Positions 35,278-43,705 of a stretch of DNA of 52,470 nt are shown here, one piece after another. Each line of letters starts with the position of its first letter. Positions within the stretch are counted from its first letter, which is position 1. The stretch is from Chromatiales bacterium (GTDB lineage: Bacteria > Pseudomonadota > Gammaproteobacteria > JAGRCI01). Below the pieces are notes generated by a model. The model was not told the origin of the DNA and ran no database searches. It saw only the letters and a program-made list of their open reading frames with translations. The stretch is taken from positions 1 through 52,470 of the forward strand of contig JAGRGI010000010.1 of NCBI GenBank assembly GCA_020445565.1. Direction: 5' to 3'. The translations under genes and the position numbers were made by a program.

Positions 35278-36008
35278 TGCTTGCCCTGCGCTCCGCGGTA
35301 TTTTTTCTATTGCTGGTCGTCAGTACGCTGCTGACAGCCGCCATCGTGGTCTTGCTGTTTTTTTTGCCGTATCGCTTGCGCTACGCCATTGCCGCGCAAT
35401 GGGTAAAATTCGTGCTGGTCTCGCTCAAGGGCTTGTGCGACCTCAGTCATCGGGTGGAAGGTGCTGAGAATATCCCCGAACAACCCTGTATCGTCTTTTC
35501 CAAACACCAATCGGCCTGGGAAACCATCGCCCTGCAATCCATATTCAGCCCGCAGACCTGGGTGCTGAAACGTGAACTGTTGTGGATTCCCTTCTTTGGC
35601 TGGGCATTGGCGCTGATGGGGGGAATTGCCATTGACCGCTCCTCAGGACGCAAGGCGGTGCAGCAGATCGTAGAGAAGGGCAAGGGGCAACTCGACAAGG
35701 GTCGTTGGGTGATCATTTTTCCGGAGGGAACCCGGGTGGCGCCCGGCGAAGAGCGTAAGTTTGGCATCGGCGGAGCAGTGCTGGCCGAGAAGAGCGGCTA
35801 TCCTGTTGTACCCGTGGCCCACAATGCCGGGGAATTCTGGAGGCGGCGTGGTTTCATCAAGTACCCCGGTGTCATCAGTGTCGTGGTGGGGCAGGCCATC
35901 GCCACCGACGGTAAGAGCGCAAGCCAGATCAACGCCGAGGCAAAACAATGGATGGATCGGGAAATGGCCCGGATCAGCCGCAAGCCCGAAGGTCAGGCCA
36001 ACAAATGA
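35277..36008 (+). CDS. plsC: 1-acyl-sn-glycerol-3-phosphate acyltransferase
   Basis: Makes phosphatidic acid at the inner membrane. It has 243 residues with an N-terminal hydrophobic segment (residues 8-30). Motif I is KHQSAWET (His77-x4-Glu82, the H-x4-E form found in this subfamily rather than H-x4-D), and motif III is FPEGTR (148-153). GIAIDRSSGRKAV lies between. It is the last gene of the glyQS operon, and its 3' end overlaps the convergent QEGLA gene by 16 bases. Confidence 0.92.
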   Translation: MLALRSAVFFLLLVVSTLLTAAIVVLLFFLPYRLRYAIAAQWVKFVLVSLKGLCDLSHRVEGAENIPEQPCIVFSKHQSAWETIALQSIFSPQTWVLKRELLWIPFFGWALALMGGIAIDRSSGRKAVQQIVEKGKGQLDKGRWVIIFPEGTRVAPGEERKFGIGGAVLAEKSGYPVVPVAHNAGEFWRRRGFIKYPGVISVVVGQAIATDGKSASQINAEAKQWMDREMARISRKPEGQANK

Positions 36009-37282
36009 GCAAAATCCGCATCGATCTGGAACAGGTCCAGGCGATTGAGGAAATTTGAATAGGCCATCCAGGCGGTCAGCGCATTGAGGTCTTGTAACGG
36101 TGGAGGAAGATAGCGGGGTGGAGCAATCAGGCCCTCGTCCGCCAATTGGGCGATGGTCCCCATATCCTCAATGGCCAGCTTGCCGCAAAACAGCAGGGGA
36201 ATGCGGTCCAGCCGGCCTCGGCGTACCGCGAGCCTGATGAAGTTGTAAACCAGCACGAATCCCTTGCTGTAGGACAGATCCTTGGTGAATGGGCCACCCA
36301 CAGGCGTGCTGCCTCGAAACACCCGCATTGCTGCCGTATAGGCCTCTTCCTCGCTACGGCCCTCGCTGCGCAACAACTGATAGACATCGACGAAAGTGGC
36401 GCCTTCTTCGACGCGGTGAATGGCGCGGATGCGATCGGCGATACGGCGCAGGCGTGCCGGGTGGGAATGAAAGGAGATGATCTCCACGAATACCGCAATG
36501 CCTTCCTGGGTGACCGTATCCGCCGGGGTGCCCTTGCTCAAGAAGGTGCAAACCGGTTGCAGCTCGCCGTTCAAGGTGGTGCCCACATGCACCCAGCCTT
36601 CGTGGGCCTCCAGTACGCGCAGGTCTCGCAGGCTGAACATGGCGTCCTTGCGTAATTTGATGTAGTCCGAGCCGGCGGCGGCGTCGGCGACGATACCGTC
36701 GCTCTCCATCACCCGGACCCGTGCATTTGGGTCGTCGAACAGTTGGTTGAGCCAGCCTTGCAGTTGGGTCACTGCCTGTGGGGTGGGGATGTTCTTGGCG
36801 TCCTTTTCCAGAAACATGCTCTCGTCGACCTTTTTCAGCGCCTTGTCCAGTATATCGCCCAGGTCCGCGAGGGTGGGGCCGCCCGCATGGAAGGCGTCGC
36901 CGGACCGGCCATAGAGTTCTTGGGCAATCTCGGAGAATTCCGGCGTGCCGCGGGCCTCAAGCATATCCAGTACGCGTACATACTCGGCACACATGCGCCG
37001 CATGATGTTGCCGGCAGCGTTGAACTTGCCCAGCCTTTTTACTACGTCACGTTCAATGTCCTGAAACACCGAACGCAATTCCTCGCTGTCATAGTTGAGC
37101 GGTATCCGTTTGTAATAATCGCTGTCAACCGGAGGCTGCGACCGACCGCCGGAGGCAAAGAAGGCACGCTGTACGTCATCGCCCCATTTGATGGCGTCCA
37201 GGATGCGAATGGGATTCTGGGCGGCGACGATGCGGTCGGAGAGTTCGCGTATCAGTTGGCGGCGAGAGTCGGATAGGGCCAT
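35993..37282 (-). CDS. DUF1704 / QEGLA-motif putative metallopeptidase
   Basis: A protein of about 429 residues in the family annotated as flavohemoglobin expression-modulating QEGLA motif protein (DUF1704). The name motif appears as TQEGIAVF with Glu260. A HExxxH motif (HEGWVH, His227 and His232) lies upstream. The eukaryotic MATCAP tubulin carboxypeptidases belong to the same DUF1704 family and use such an arrangement to bind zinc, so this is plausibly a zinc peptidase. Its bacterial substrate is not known. The frame is open to 37366, but the ATG at 37282 (MALSDSRRQLIREL) fits the family better. No flavohaemoglobin gene is nearby. Confidence 0.87.
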   Translation of the reverse strand: MALSDSRRQLIRELSDRIVAAQNPIRILDAIKWGDDVQRAFFASGGRSQPPVDSDYYKRIPLNYDSEELRSVFQDIERDVVKRLGKFNAAGNIMRRMCAEYVRVLDMLEARGTPEFSEIAQELYGRSGDAFHAGGPTLADLGDILDKALKKVDESMFLEKDAKNIPTPQAVTQLQGWLNQLFDDPNARVRVMESDGIVADAAAGSDYIKLRKDAMFSLRDLRVLEAHEGWVHVGTTLNGELQPVCTFLSKGTPADTVTQEGIAVFVEIISFHSHPARLRRIADRIRAIHRVEEGATFVDVYQLLRSEGRSEEEAYTAAMRVFRGSTPVGGPFTKDLSYSKGFVLVYNFIRLAVRRGRLDRIPLLFCGKLAIEDMGTIAQLADEGLIAPPRYLPPPLQDLNALTAWMAYSNFLNRLDLFQIDADFAHLLA

Positions 37283-37334
37283 GGCATACAACACTGTGGT
37301 TTGATCCCGGTTATACCCGAGAGCCGCAACGCTT

Positions 37335-38036
37335 TCATCCGTTTTCTGGATGTAGCATGTACACATCGAAACGCGTGGTCTTGCCGCGGATCGAGTGGCT
37401 GGGTTCAGGACCCGCGATTGCCTGCCCGCGCAGGGGGCGTTTGACCACTACCCGTTTCGTCGCTGTTGTCAGGGCTCGTTCGAGCAGTCGGTTTGCGTCG
37501 GTGTCTTCACCAACCAGGTCGCGAAACATACGCATTGCCTTTCTATTTTGTGCGCTTTTGCCGGTTTGGGGATACATCGGGTCCAGGTAGACCACCTGCG
37601 GGCGCTGATGTGGCGCCAAGCCTTGCATGAACGCGACGGCGTCGCCCGCGTGCAGCCGGATTCGTTCGGCTACCGCGGCGGTTTGCGGATTGTGACTTGC
37701 CCGGCGTAGCCCGTCTTCGAACAATTGGGCCAGCAGTGGGTTGCGCTCCACCGCGACTATCCGGCAACCCAGACTGGCCAGCACGAAACTATCGCCGCCC
37801 AGGCCGGCAGTGGCATCCAGCACCGACGGTGAGTTGCCCCCCTTCAATCCACACGCCTTGGCGATCTCCTGACCTCGCCCGCCGCCGAAGCGGCGCCGGT
37901 GGCCAGCGCTGCCGCCGACGAAGTCCACGTAGATTGGGGTGCCGTAGTCCGCGCCTCCGTCCAGCATCAGCAGCCCGTTTTTGCATATGAGTTGGAACCT
38001 TGGCTCATGCTGGTGGTCGGACTGGGGCGGTTTCAC
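37335..38036 (-). CDS. rsmJ: 16S rRNA (guanine-1516-N2)-methyltransferase
   Basis: Methylates G1516 of 16S rRNA. Family stretches are VDFVGGSAGHRRRFGGGRGQ, the SAM motif DATAGLGGDSFVLASLGC, VVYLDPMYPQTGKSAQNRK (catalytic DPMY) and RVVVKRPLRG. I start it at GTG 38036 (233 aa). An ATG at 38087 is also in frame, but a likely leftward -10 (TATACT, 38078-38073) lies downstream of that ATG and would suit the GTG. It is 52 bases upstream of the QEGLA gene on the same strand. Confidence 0.93.
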   Translation of the reverse strand: MKPPQSDHQHEPRFQLICKNGLLMLDGGADYGTPIYVDFVGGSAGHRRRFGGGRGQEIAKACGLKGGNSPSVLDATAGLGGDSFVLASLGCRIVAVERNPLLAQLFEDGLRRASHNPQTAAVAERIRLHAGDAVAFMQGLAPHQRPQVVYLDPMYPQTGKSAQNRKAMRMFRDLVGEDTDANRLLERALTTATKRVVVKRPLRGQAIAGPEPSHSIRGKTTRFDVYMLHPENG

Positions 38037-38208
38037 AGCAAGGTGCCTGTCGCGGCTGCTACGATTGCGTGGAGTATAGCGCCGCAATTGACGGTGGCAG
38101 TTTGCGGTGAGCGCGAGCAGCGACGATAATTTGCAGATGAGTCCGGGTGTCGCAGCCCGGGCTTTTGTTTGTGTCCGATCCGAACCGCTTTTGCTGTTGC
38201 GAAGCGGC

Positions 38209-38234
38209 GAACTTCGCTGATCGGGGATTGTCTA
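38209..38234 (+). promoter_or_regulatory. Sigma-E-type autoregulatory promoter of rpoE
   Basis: GAACTT at 38209-38214 and TCTA at 38231-38234 are separated by 16 bases and match the sigma-E consensus (GGAACTT, then TCTRA). The site ends about 50 bases before the rpoE ATG. Sigma-E promoters upstream of rpoE are established in E. coli and Pseudomonas. Confidence 0.75.
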
Positions 38235-38282
38235 CCAGATTGTGTCGCGGGATGGGCACCGAAATTCGAGGGGAATGCCCGG

Positions 38283-38858
38283 ATGGGCGAACAGCAGATC
38301 GACGCGGAGCTGGTGCGACGAGTACAGCGAGGTGACAAAACGGCGTTTGACGTGTTGGTGCGCAAGTATCAGCACAAGATTCTCAATCTGATCGGTCGCT
38401 ACATCAAGGATCCGGTAGAAACCCAGGATGTCGCCCAAGAGGCGTTCATCAAGGCATACCGGGCTCTGCCGCGTTTTCGCGGTGACAGCGCCTTCTACAC
38501 CTGGCTGTACCGCATCGCCATCAACACCGCCAAGAACTTCCTCGTGGCGGCCGGCCGCAGGCCGCCTGATGACGATATCGATGCCCAGGAGGCTGAGCAG
38601 TATGAAGGCCCGTCGCGGCTGAAGGAATTTGCCACCCCGGAGAACTTCTTACTGAAAGAAGAGATCAACGCGGTGGTGCAAAAGGCCATTGCCGAACTCC
38701 CTGAAGACCTGCGCACGGCGATCACGCTACGCGAGTTGGAAGGTTTGAGTTATGAGGAGATCGCCGAAACCATGGCCTGCCCGGTGGGTACCGTGCGATC
38801 AAGAATTTTTCGGGCCCGTGAGGCCATTGATAAACACTTGCAACCGCTTCTCAAATAA
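38283..38858 (+). CDS. rpoE: RNA polymerase sigma-E factor
   Basis: Extracytoplasmic-function sigma factor that controls the envelope-stress response. At 191 residues it equals the E. coli protein in length. Region 2 reads KYQHKILNLIGRYIKD and QDVAQEAFIKAYRALPRFRG; region 4 reads LPEDLRTAITLRELEGLSYE with the HTH in EEIAETMACPVGTVRSRIFR. The start MGEQQIDAELVRRVQRGD lies 49 bases after the sigma-E-like promoter. It is followed by rseA, rseB, rseC and a DegP-type protease. Confidence 0.98.
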   Translation: MGEQQIDAELVRRVQRGDKTAFDVLVRKYQHKILNLIGRYIKDPVETQDVAQEAFIKAYRALPRFRGDSAFYTWLYRIAINTAKNFLVAAGRRPPDDDIDAQEAEQYEGPSRLKEFATPENFLLKEEINAVVQKAIAELPEDLRTAITLRELEGLSYEEIAETMACPVGTVRSRIFRAREAIDKHLQPLLK

Positions 38859-38873
38859 GTGTCGGACAAGACC

Positions 38874-39437
38874 ATGAAAACGAACCCGAACGAACTGCTC
38901 TCTGCGCTTGTCGATGGGGAATTGGGCGCGCGAGAGACTGACGAGATACTTGCGCAGATGAGATCCGACGCCGAGCTGCAGGGGACATGGGAGCGTTTCC
39001 AGTGGATCGGCGATGCCATCCGCAACAACCTCCCCGAATCTGTGCCCGTGGGCAAGGAGGCGGATATCGCGGCGCGGGTCTCCGTCGCCCTGGCCGACGA
39101 GCCGGCAATCCTCGCACCAGCTGCCCTAGACGCCGACAAGCCCCGTTCGCGCTTCCGCCCCCTGGTCGGTGTCGCGGTGGCTGCCTCGGTAGCGGGATTG
39201 GCGGTCATGGGACTTCGTGCCATGACGCAAGATGGCAATCAAGGTCCTTTGGCCTTACAAGGGACACCGGTGGTCATGCAGGAGCCAATCAAGGTCGGGC
39301 GCATGCCCGAATCCCTGGAGCCGGCTCAGCGCTCGCGTCTCACCCGGTATCTGGTCAGCCACTATGAAAATGCGCCCAACGGTGGCATGAAAGGCATGCT
39401 GCCCTATGTCTCCGTGGTCGGTTACAACGGTCGATGA
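38874..39437 (+). CDS. rseA: Sigma-E anti-sigma factor RseA/MucA
   Basis: An inner-membrane anti-sigma factor that holds sigma-E inactive until cleaved. It has 187 residues. The cytoplasmic N-terminal domain contains LLSALVDGELGARETDEIL and TWERFQWIGDAIRN, typical RseA. One membrane segment (VGVAVAASVAGLAVMGL, about residues 97-113) is followed by a short periplasmic domain. A GTG at 38859 would add five residues. It overlaps rseB as ATGA. It is called mucA in Pseudomonas. Confidence 0.93.
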   Translation: MKTNPNELLSALVDGELGARETDEILAQMRSDAELQGTWERFQWIGDAIRNNLPESVPVGKEADIAARVSVALADEPAILAPAALDADKPRSRFRPLVGVAVAASVAGLAVMGLRAMTQDGNQGPLALQGTPVVMQEPIKVGRMPESLEPAQRSRLTRYLVSHYENAPNGGMKGMLPYVSVVGYNGR

Positions 39438-40408
39438 AGTGGCATTGGTTACCGGCCGCGCTCTGTCTCGGCCTGTCCCCGCTCCTGTACGCATCCGATG
39501 ATGTTTCCGCCCGTGATTGGTTGGAACGCATGTCGCATGCGCTTGAAACCCTCAATTACGAGGGCACCTTCGTTGCCGTACACGAGGGCAGCCTGGAAGC
39601 GATGCATCTGGTTCACATGGTCGATCAGGGCAAGCAGAAGGAGCGGCTGCTTTCCCTGAACGGCGCAGCGCGAGAGGTGGTTCGCGACGACGAACGGGTA
39701 ATCTGCTACTGGACCGATTCCCGTTCCGTGCTCGTGGACAAACGGGGCAGTCAGCGTACTTTTCCGCGCGTTTTACCCAGTGAGTTTTCCGGGCTTACGG
39801 GTCACTATGAACTGCGTATGGGAAAGGAAGGCCGCATCACCGGCAGGCTGGCGGTTGAAGTGGGCATCGAGCCGGTGGACCGCTATCGTTATGGCTACCG
39901 GCTCTGGTTGGCCCGCGACAATGCCCTGCCACTGAAGTCAGAGATGATCGATGAAAATGGCAAGCCGGTGGAACAAATCATGTTTACCTCCCTGGAGGTC
40001 TACGCCAGCACCGACGACGCCAAGTTGAAGCCCAGCACAGACGGCAGCGGTTTTACCTGGATACACAACGACAAATCGGTCATGGCAGACGACGCCGGCA
40101 CGCCGCATTGGCGGCCCGAGCGTGTTCCGCCAGGCTTTGAGATGGTCGCTCACGACCGTCAGCGCCTTGCCAGCACCGGCAAGGTGGTAGAACACATGGT
40201 GTTCAGTGATGGACTGGCCTCCTTTTCCGTTTATGTGGAGGCCCTGGGCGGTACCGACGGTATGGATGGGATTTCCCGCATGGGTGCTGTCACGGCCTTC
40301 GGTCGCACCATTGGCGACTATCAGATTACCGTGGTAGGCGAGGTACCCGAGGCCACTGTTGCCTTGGTTGGTAATGCTATCGTCCCCACTGGGGCGCACT
40401 CCCCATGA
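39434..40408 (+). CDS. rseB: Sigma-E regulatory protein RseB/MucB
   Basis: A periplasmic protein that shields RseA from cleavage and senses stress signals. It has 324 residues with a signal peptide (residues 1-20, PAALCLGLSPLLYAS). The MucB/RseB N-terminal lipoprotein-like domain includes ARDWLERMSHALETLNYEGT, and the small C-terminal domain includes VPPGFEMVAHDRQ and HMVFSDGLASFSVYVE. It is joined to rseA and rseC by ATGA overlaps. Confidence 0.95.
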   Translation: MKWHWLPAALCLGLSPLLYASDDVSARDWLERMSHALETLNYEGTFVAVHEGSLEAMHLVHMVDQGKQKERLLSLNGAAREVVRDDERVICYWTDSRSVLVDKRGSQRTFPRVLPSEFSGLTGHYELRMGKEGRITGRLAVEVGIEPVDRYRYGYRLWLARDNALPLKSEMIDENGKPVEQIMFTSLEVYASTDDAKLKPSTDGSGFTWIHNDKSVMADDAGTPHWRPERVPPGFEMVAHDRQRLASTGKVVEHMVFSDGLASFSVYVEALGGTDGMDGISRMGAVTAFGRTIGDYQITVVGEVPEATVALVGNAIVPTGAHSP

Positions 40409-40884
40409 TCGAGGAACGCGCTACTGTAACTGAGGTCGACGGGGTCTATGTCTGGATTGAAACAGCGTCAGGCGGCAGTTGCGGCAGTTGTTCCTCCAAT
40501 GGCAGTTGCGGCGCTGGAATGCTGGGGCGGGCGTTGGGACCGGGGCGGCCTCGTCGTTTGCGTCTGCGCAACACGTTAGGCGCCGTAGTGGGAGATCGGG
40601 TGGATGTGGGGATAGGTGAGGCTGATTTGCTGCGTGCCGCCTTGTTGCTCTACAGTTTGCCCTTGCTCACTCTGTTCATCGGGGCCGGTCTCGGGCAGAT
40701 CTGGTTTGGCGCCGATCTGGCGGTAGCAGCCACCGGAGCCCTGGGTTTGGGGCTCGGTCTGCTGCTTGCCCGAAGTCTGGCCCGCTTTGGTGGCGGCGCG
40801 TGGAATCAACCCAGGCTCCTGCGGCGAGCCGGCCAATCCCGCTTGCCGGTAGAGCCATTGGCTGCCAACAGGCGGCTGGTTTGA
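40405..40884 (+). CDS. rseC: RseC/MucC family protein
   Basis: An inner-membrane protein of the RseC family, tied to sigma-E control and to reduction of SoxR. It has 159 residues: an N-terminal cysteine cluster (GGSCGSCSSNGSCGAG), then VGDRVDVGI, then two transmembrane helices (LLRAALLLYSLPLLTLFIGA and VAATGALGLGLGLLLARSLA). The C-terminal tail is basic. It overlaps rseB as ATGA. Confidence 0.92.
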   Translation: MIEERATVTEVDGVYVWIETASGGSCGSCSSNGSCGAGMLGRALGPGRPRRLRLRNTLGAVVGDRVDVGIGEADLLRAALLLYSLPLLTLFIGAGLGQIWFGADLAVAATGALGLGLGLLLARSLARFGGGAWNQPRLLRRAGQSRLPVEPLAANRRLV

Positions 40885-40898
40885 AAATCGGAGCGTCC

Positions 40899-42344
40899 AT
40901 GTCAGCGTTTTCGATGCGGCTTCTGGGCCGTTTCCTGATTTCATCCGTCTTGCTGGGTGCCTGGGCCTCTGTGGTGCAGGCGCGAGACCTTCCCGATTTT
41001 ATCGATCTGGTCAAATCCAGCACGCCCGCTGTCGTGAATATCAGCAGCTCGCAGAAGCCGCACGCCTCCGGAACGCGGCGCCCGCCATCCGGGCTGGATC
41101 TCCCGGATCTGCAGGATGATCCCAGTATCGGCGATTTGCTGAGACGCTTTTTTGGCGACCAGGGCGGTGGTGATGACGACGACAATGCCCCTGCACCGGA
41201 CAGCCGTTCCCTGGGCTCCGGATTCATCATCTCCGAAGATGGTTACATCCTTACCAATTTCCACGTTATCAACGATGCGGATGAAATCATCGTCCGCTTG
41301 AGTGATCGGCGTACGTTCGTGGCAGACATTCGCGGTACGGACAAGCGCGCCGACATCGCTCTGCTGAAAATCGATGCTTCCGGGCTCCCGGTGGTGGAAA
41401 TCGGCTCTGCCAAGGATCTGCAGGTGGGCGAATGGGTGTTGGCTATCGGCTCGCCGTTCGGATTTGACCACTCGGCCACCGCCGGTATCGTGAGCGCCAA
41501 GGGCCGCAATCTTCCGCAAGAGAACTATGTGCCCTTCATCCAGACCGACGTGGCCATCAATCCCGGCAATTCCGGTGGCCCGCTGTTCAACTTGGATGGC
41601 AAGGTGGTGGGGATCAATTCCCAGATCTACAGCCGTACCGGCGGCTTTATGGGGTTGTCGTTCGCCATTCCCATTGATGTTGCCATGGACGTCGCCGATC
41701 AGTTGCGCGCCAGCGGCAAGGTGTCCCGAGGTTGGCTGGGGGTTCTGATTCAGGACGTGACTCGCGAACTGGCGGAATCTTTCGGCATGGAGCGATCCTC
41801 CGGCGCCCTGGTAGCCAAGGTATTCCCTGACGGACCTGCCGCCGCTGCCGGTTTAACGGTGGGGGATGTCATTCTGGAGTTTGACGGTCGTGAAATAGCG
41901 GATTCCGCCACGCTGCCTCCCTTGGTGGGGGCAACCCGCTTGAATTCGGTGGTGGAAATGACCGTGTTGCGTGATGGTAAGCGCAAGACCCTGACGGTGA
42001 CGGTCGGTGAGCTGCCGGTAGAGGATACTGTGGAGACCGCCAGTTCAGCCCCCCCTGCTGTTCGTGACAACCGACTCGGCATCAGCGTGGCGGAACTTAG
42101 TGCGGCCATGCGCGACTCACTTGGCGTGGAACGGGGAGTAGTCGTTACCGAAGTGCGCCAGGGACCTGGCCGCCGAGCGGGGATACAGGAGGGGGATGTG
42201 GTCGCCAAGATTAACGGCCTGACTGTGGAAGGCGTGGCCGATTTCGAGCAGCGTGCTGAAGGTCTGCCGGCCGGGCGCTCTATCGCGGTACTGGTCCATC
42301 GCCAGGAAGGCCCTCTTTTCCTGGCGCTGAAAATCGAACCGTAG
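40899..42344 (+). CDS. mucD: Periplasmic serine endoprotease DegP/MucD type
   Basis: A 481-residue HtrA-family protease that degrades misfolded envelope proteins. The signal peptide ends near residue 28 (GAWASVVQA). The catalytic triad is His122 (TNFHVI), Asp152 (ADIALLKID) and Ser225 (NPGNSGGPLF). Two PDZ domains follow (about 275-360 and 385-475). GGAGCG lies 5 bases before the ATG. Its place directly after rseC matches mucD; degP/degQ are alternative names. Confidence 0.95.
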   Translation: MSAFSMRLLGRFLISSVLLGAWASVVQARDLPDFIDLVKSSTPAVVNISSSQKPHASGTRRPPSGLDLPDLQDDPSIGDLLRRFFGDQGGGDDDDNAPAPDSRSLGSGFIISEDGYILTNFHVINDADEIIVRLSDRRTFVADIRGTDKRADIALLKIDASGLPVVEIGSAKDLQVGEWVLAIGSPFGFDHSATAGIVSAKGRNLPQENYVPFIQTDVAINPGNSGGPLFNLDGKVVGINSQIYSRTGGFMGLSFAIPIDVAMDVADQLRASGKVSRGWLGVLIQDVTRELAESFGMERSSGALVAKVFPDGPAAAAGLTVGDVILEFDGREIADSATLPPLVGATRLNSVVEMTVLRDGKRKTLTVTVGELPVEDTVETASSAPPAVRDNRLGISVAELSAAMRDSLGVERGVVVTEVRQGPGRRAGIQEGDVVAKINGLTVEGVADFEQRAEGLPAGRSIAVLVHRQEGPLFLALKIEP

Positions 42345-42351
42345 ACGGCGT

Positions 42352-43137
42352 TCAGGCGCTTAGCGCGTCGTCCTTGTCCTGGGATGAACAGGGGTCGGAG
42401 TGGCACAGGATGATGCGTTCGCCAGCAGCGGCGACGCGGTAACCCCGCCCCCGCAAGGCTGAGCCGGCCAGGGCGGATTCGTAGTGGTACAGGGTCATGC
42501 GTCGGATCTGGTCCTCGCCGTAGTTGGTGGTCAGTTCCTCGGCGCCTGTGTGCGAGGGATTGGCGTTCAGCGCACAGTCGTGGAAGATCCATTCGCCACG
42601 GGCAGCGAAGCGATTGATGACCTCCGGTATCGGCCGGGTGTCTCCAGTGTACAAAAACAAGCCCTCAAGGGCGATGCCATAGCAGGAATGGAATTGATGA
42701 TGGCGTACCGGGAAAACGCTGAACCAGCGGCCGCCCAGCCAAAAACCCTCTGAGATTGGTGTGAGTCGGAAGCAATCCCAGAAATTGACCCCGTCTTCCG
42801 CCAACAGCCCCGGATAGTCCGCGACACGGCGTTGCAACACCTCCACCAGTCGCACCGGAACAAACAGCTGTATCTGGCCGCGTCGCTCGGCGTCGAACCA
42901 GGCACGATAAAAAAGGTTCTCCAACCCGCCAATGTGGTCCAGGTGCGTGTGGGTAATGAATACGGCCTGCGGTAGGCTGCCGCCATAGTGAGAGCGGTAC
43001 CTGTCCAAGGTGTCGGGGCCGCAGTCGATCAACAGAGTCGGTCTTCCGCCTCGCTCGAGTACGGCAGCCGAACTGCCCAACTCGACGGCGTGCGAATTGC
43101 CGACACCCAAAAACCGCAAAGCCCATTCTTCAAACAT
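42352..43137 (-). CDS. MBL-fold metallohydrolase (RNase Z/PhnP-like)
   Basis: A 261-residue metallo-beta-lactamase fold protein. The metal-binding motif is THTHLDHIGG, with further ligands in PVRHHQFHSC, YTGDTRP and ILCHSD. The order resembles the RNase Z/AtsA group rather than true beta-lactamases. Its substrate is unknown. It is convergent with mucD, 7 bases apart, and there is no signal peptide. Confidence 0.87.
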   Translation of the reverse strand: MFEEWALRFLGVGNSHAVELGSSAAVLERGGRPTLLIDCGPDTLDRYRSHYGGSLPQAVFITHTHLDHIGGLENLFYRAWFDAERRGQIQLFVPVRLVEVLQRRVADYPGLLAEDGVNFWDCFRLTPISEGFWLGGRWFSVFPVRHHQFHSCYGIALEGLFLYTGDTRPIPEVINRFAARGEWIFHDCALNANPSHTGAEELTTNYGEDQIRRMTLYHYESALAGSALRGRGYRVAAAGERIILCHSDPCSSQDKDDALSA

Positions 43138-43257
43138 ACCCCAGGAACCGATTTCTCAGACAATCCGGGCACGATTATATCGGAGTACCTCAATCCGTGT
43201 TGATACACTTCTGGTTGAACCTCGTGAGTTGGGGTGAGCCGGGGTGAGCCGTGGCAG

Positions 43258-43653
43258 TCAGCCGTCCAATACCGCATCCAGTGCCTCAAGCAATTCATTG
43301 ATGCGAATAGGTTTGGTCAGGTAGTGCCGGAACCCCGCTGCGAGGCCGCGTTCGATGTCCGAGGGCATGGCATTGGCGCTCAGTGCGATGGCGACTACGT
43401 GCTTCAAACCGTCGTCTTGCTGCAAGGCGGCCAACACCTCGTAGCCGCTCATACCGGGCAATTGCAAGTCCATCAATACCAGATTGGGCTTGATGTCACG
43501 GGCAATTTGCAGACCCTGTTCGCCTGTATTGGCGGTGATCAGCTCCAGATCGGCGCGTCGTTGCAACAAGTGCTGCACCAGCTTGCGATTGGCCGGGTTG
43601 TCCTCAACATAGAGGATCCTGTGCCGGGTTTTCACTGAGCCCGATGCGTTCAC
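43258..43653 (-). CDS. Single-domain response regulator (CheY-like)
   Basis: A 131-residue receiver domain with no output domain. The acidic pair is in ILYVEDNPANRKLV, the phosphoacceptor is Asp62 (LVLMDLQLPGMSG), the Thr/Ser switch is in VVAIALSANAM, and the Lys is in HYLTKPIRI. It starts at a GTG. It lies 52 bases after the end of a decayed H-NOX/kinase gene that probably phosphorylated it, so it may now be an orphan or be served by another kinase. Confidence 0.88.
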   Translation of the reverse strand: MNASGSVKTRHRILYVEDNPANRKLVQHLLQRRADLELITANTGEQGLQIARDIKPNLVLMDLQLPGMSGYEVLAALQQDDGLKHVVAIALSANAMPSDIERGLAAGFRHYLTKPIRINELLEALDAVLDG

Positions 43654-43705
43654 GAATATGTCCTCCCCGCCAAGTTGATGGGACTCAACCGGCGCGATCT
43701 CACAG

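Noticed and set aside
38143..38172. Terminator-like hairpin (CCGGG/CCCGG then TTTTG) upstream of rpoE, possibly ending a small RNA
   Set aside because: The stem is five bases, no convincing rightward promoter precedes it, and there is no upstream gene on that strand to terminate.
43231..43251. Short direct repeat GGGGTGAGCC twice
   Set aside because: Two copies of ten bases only; no sign of an array or mobile element.
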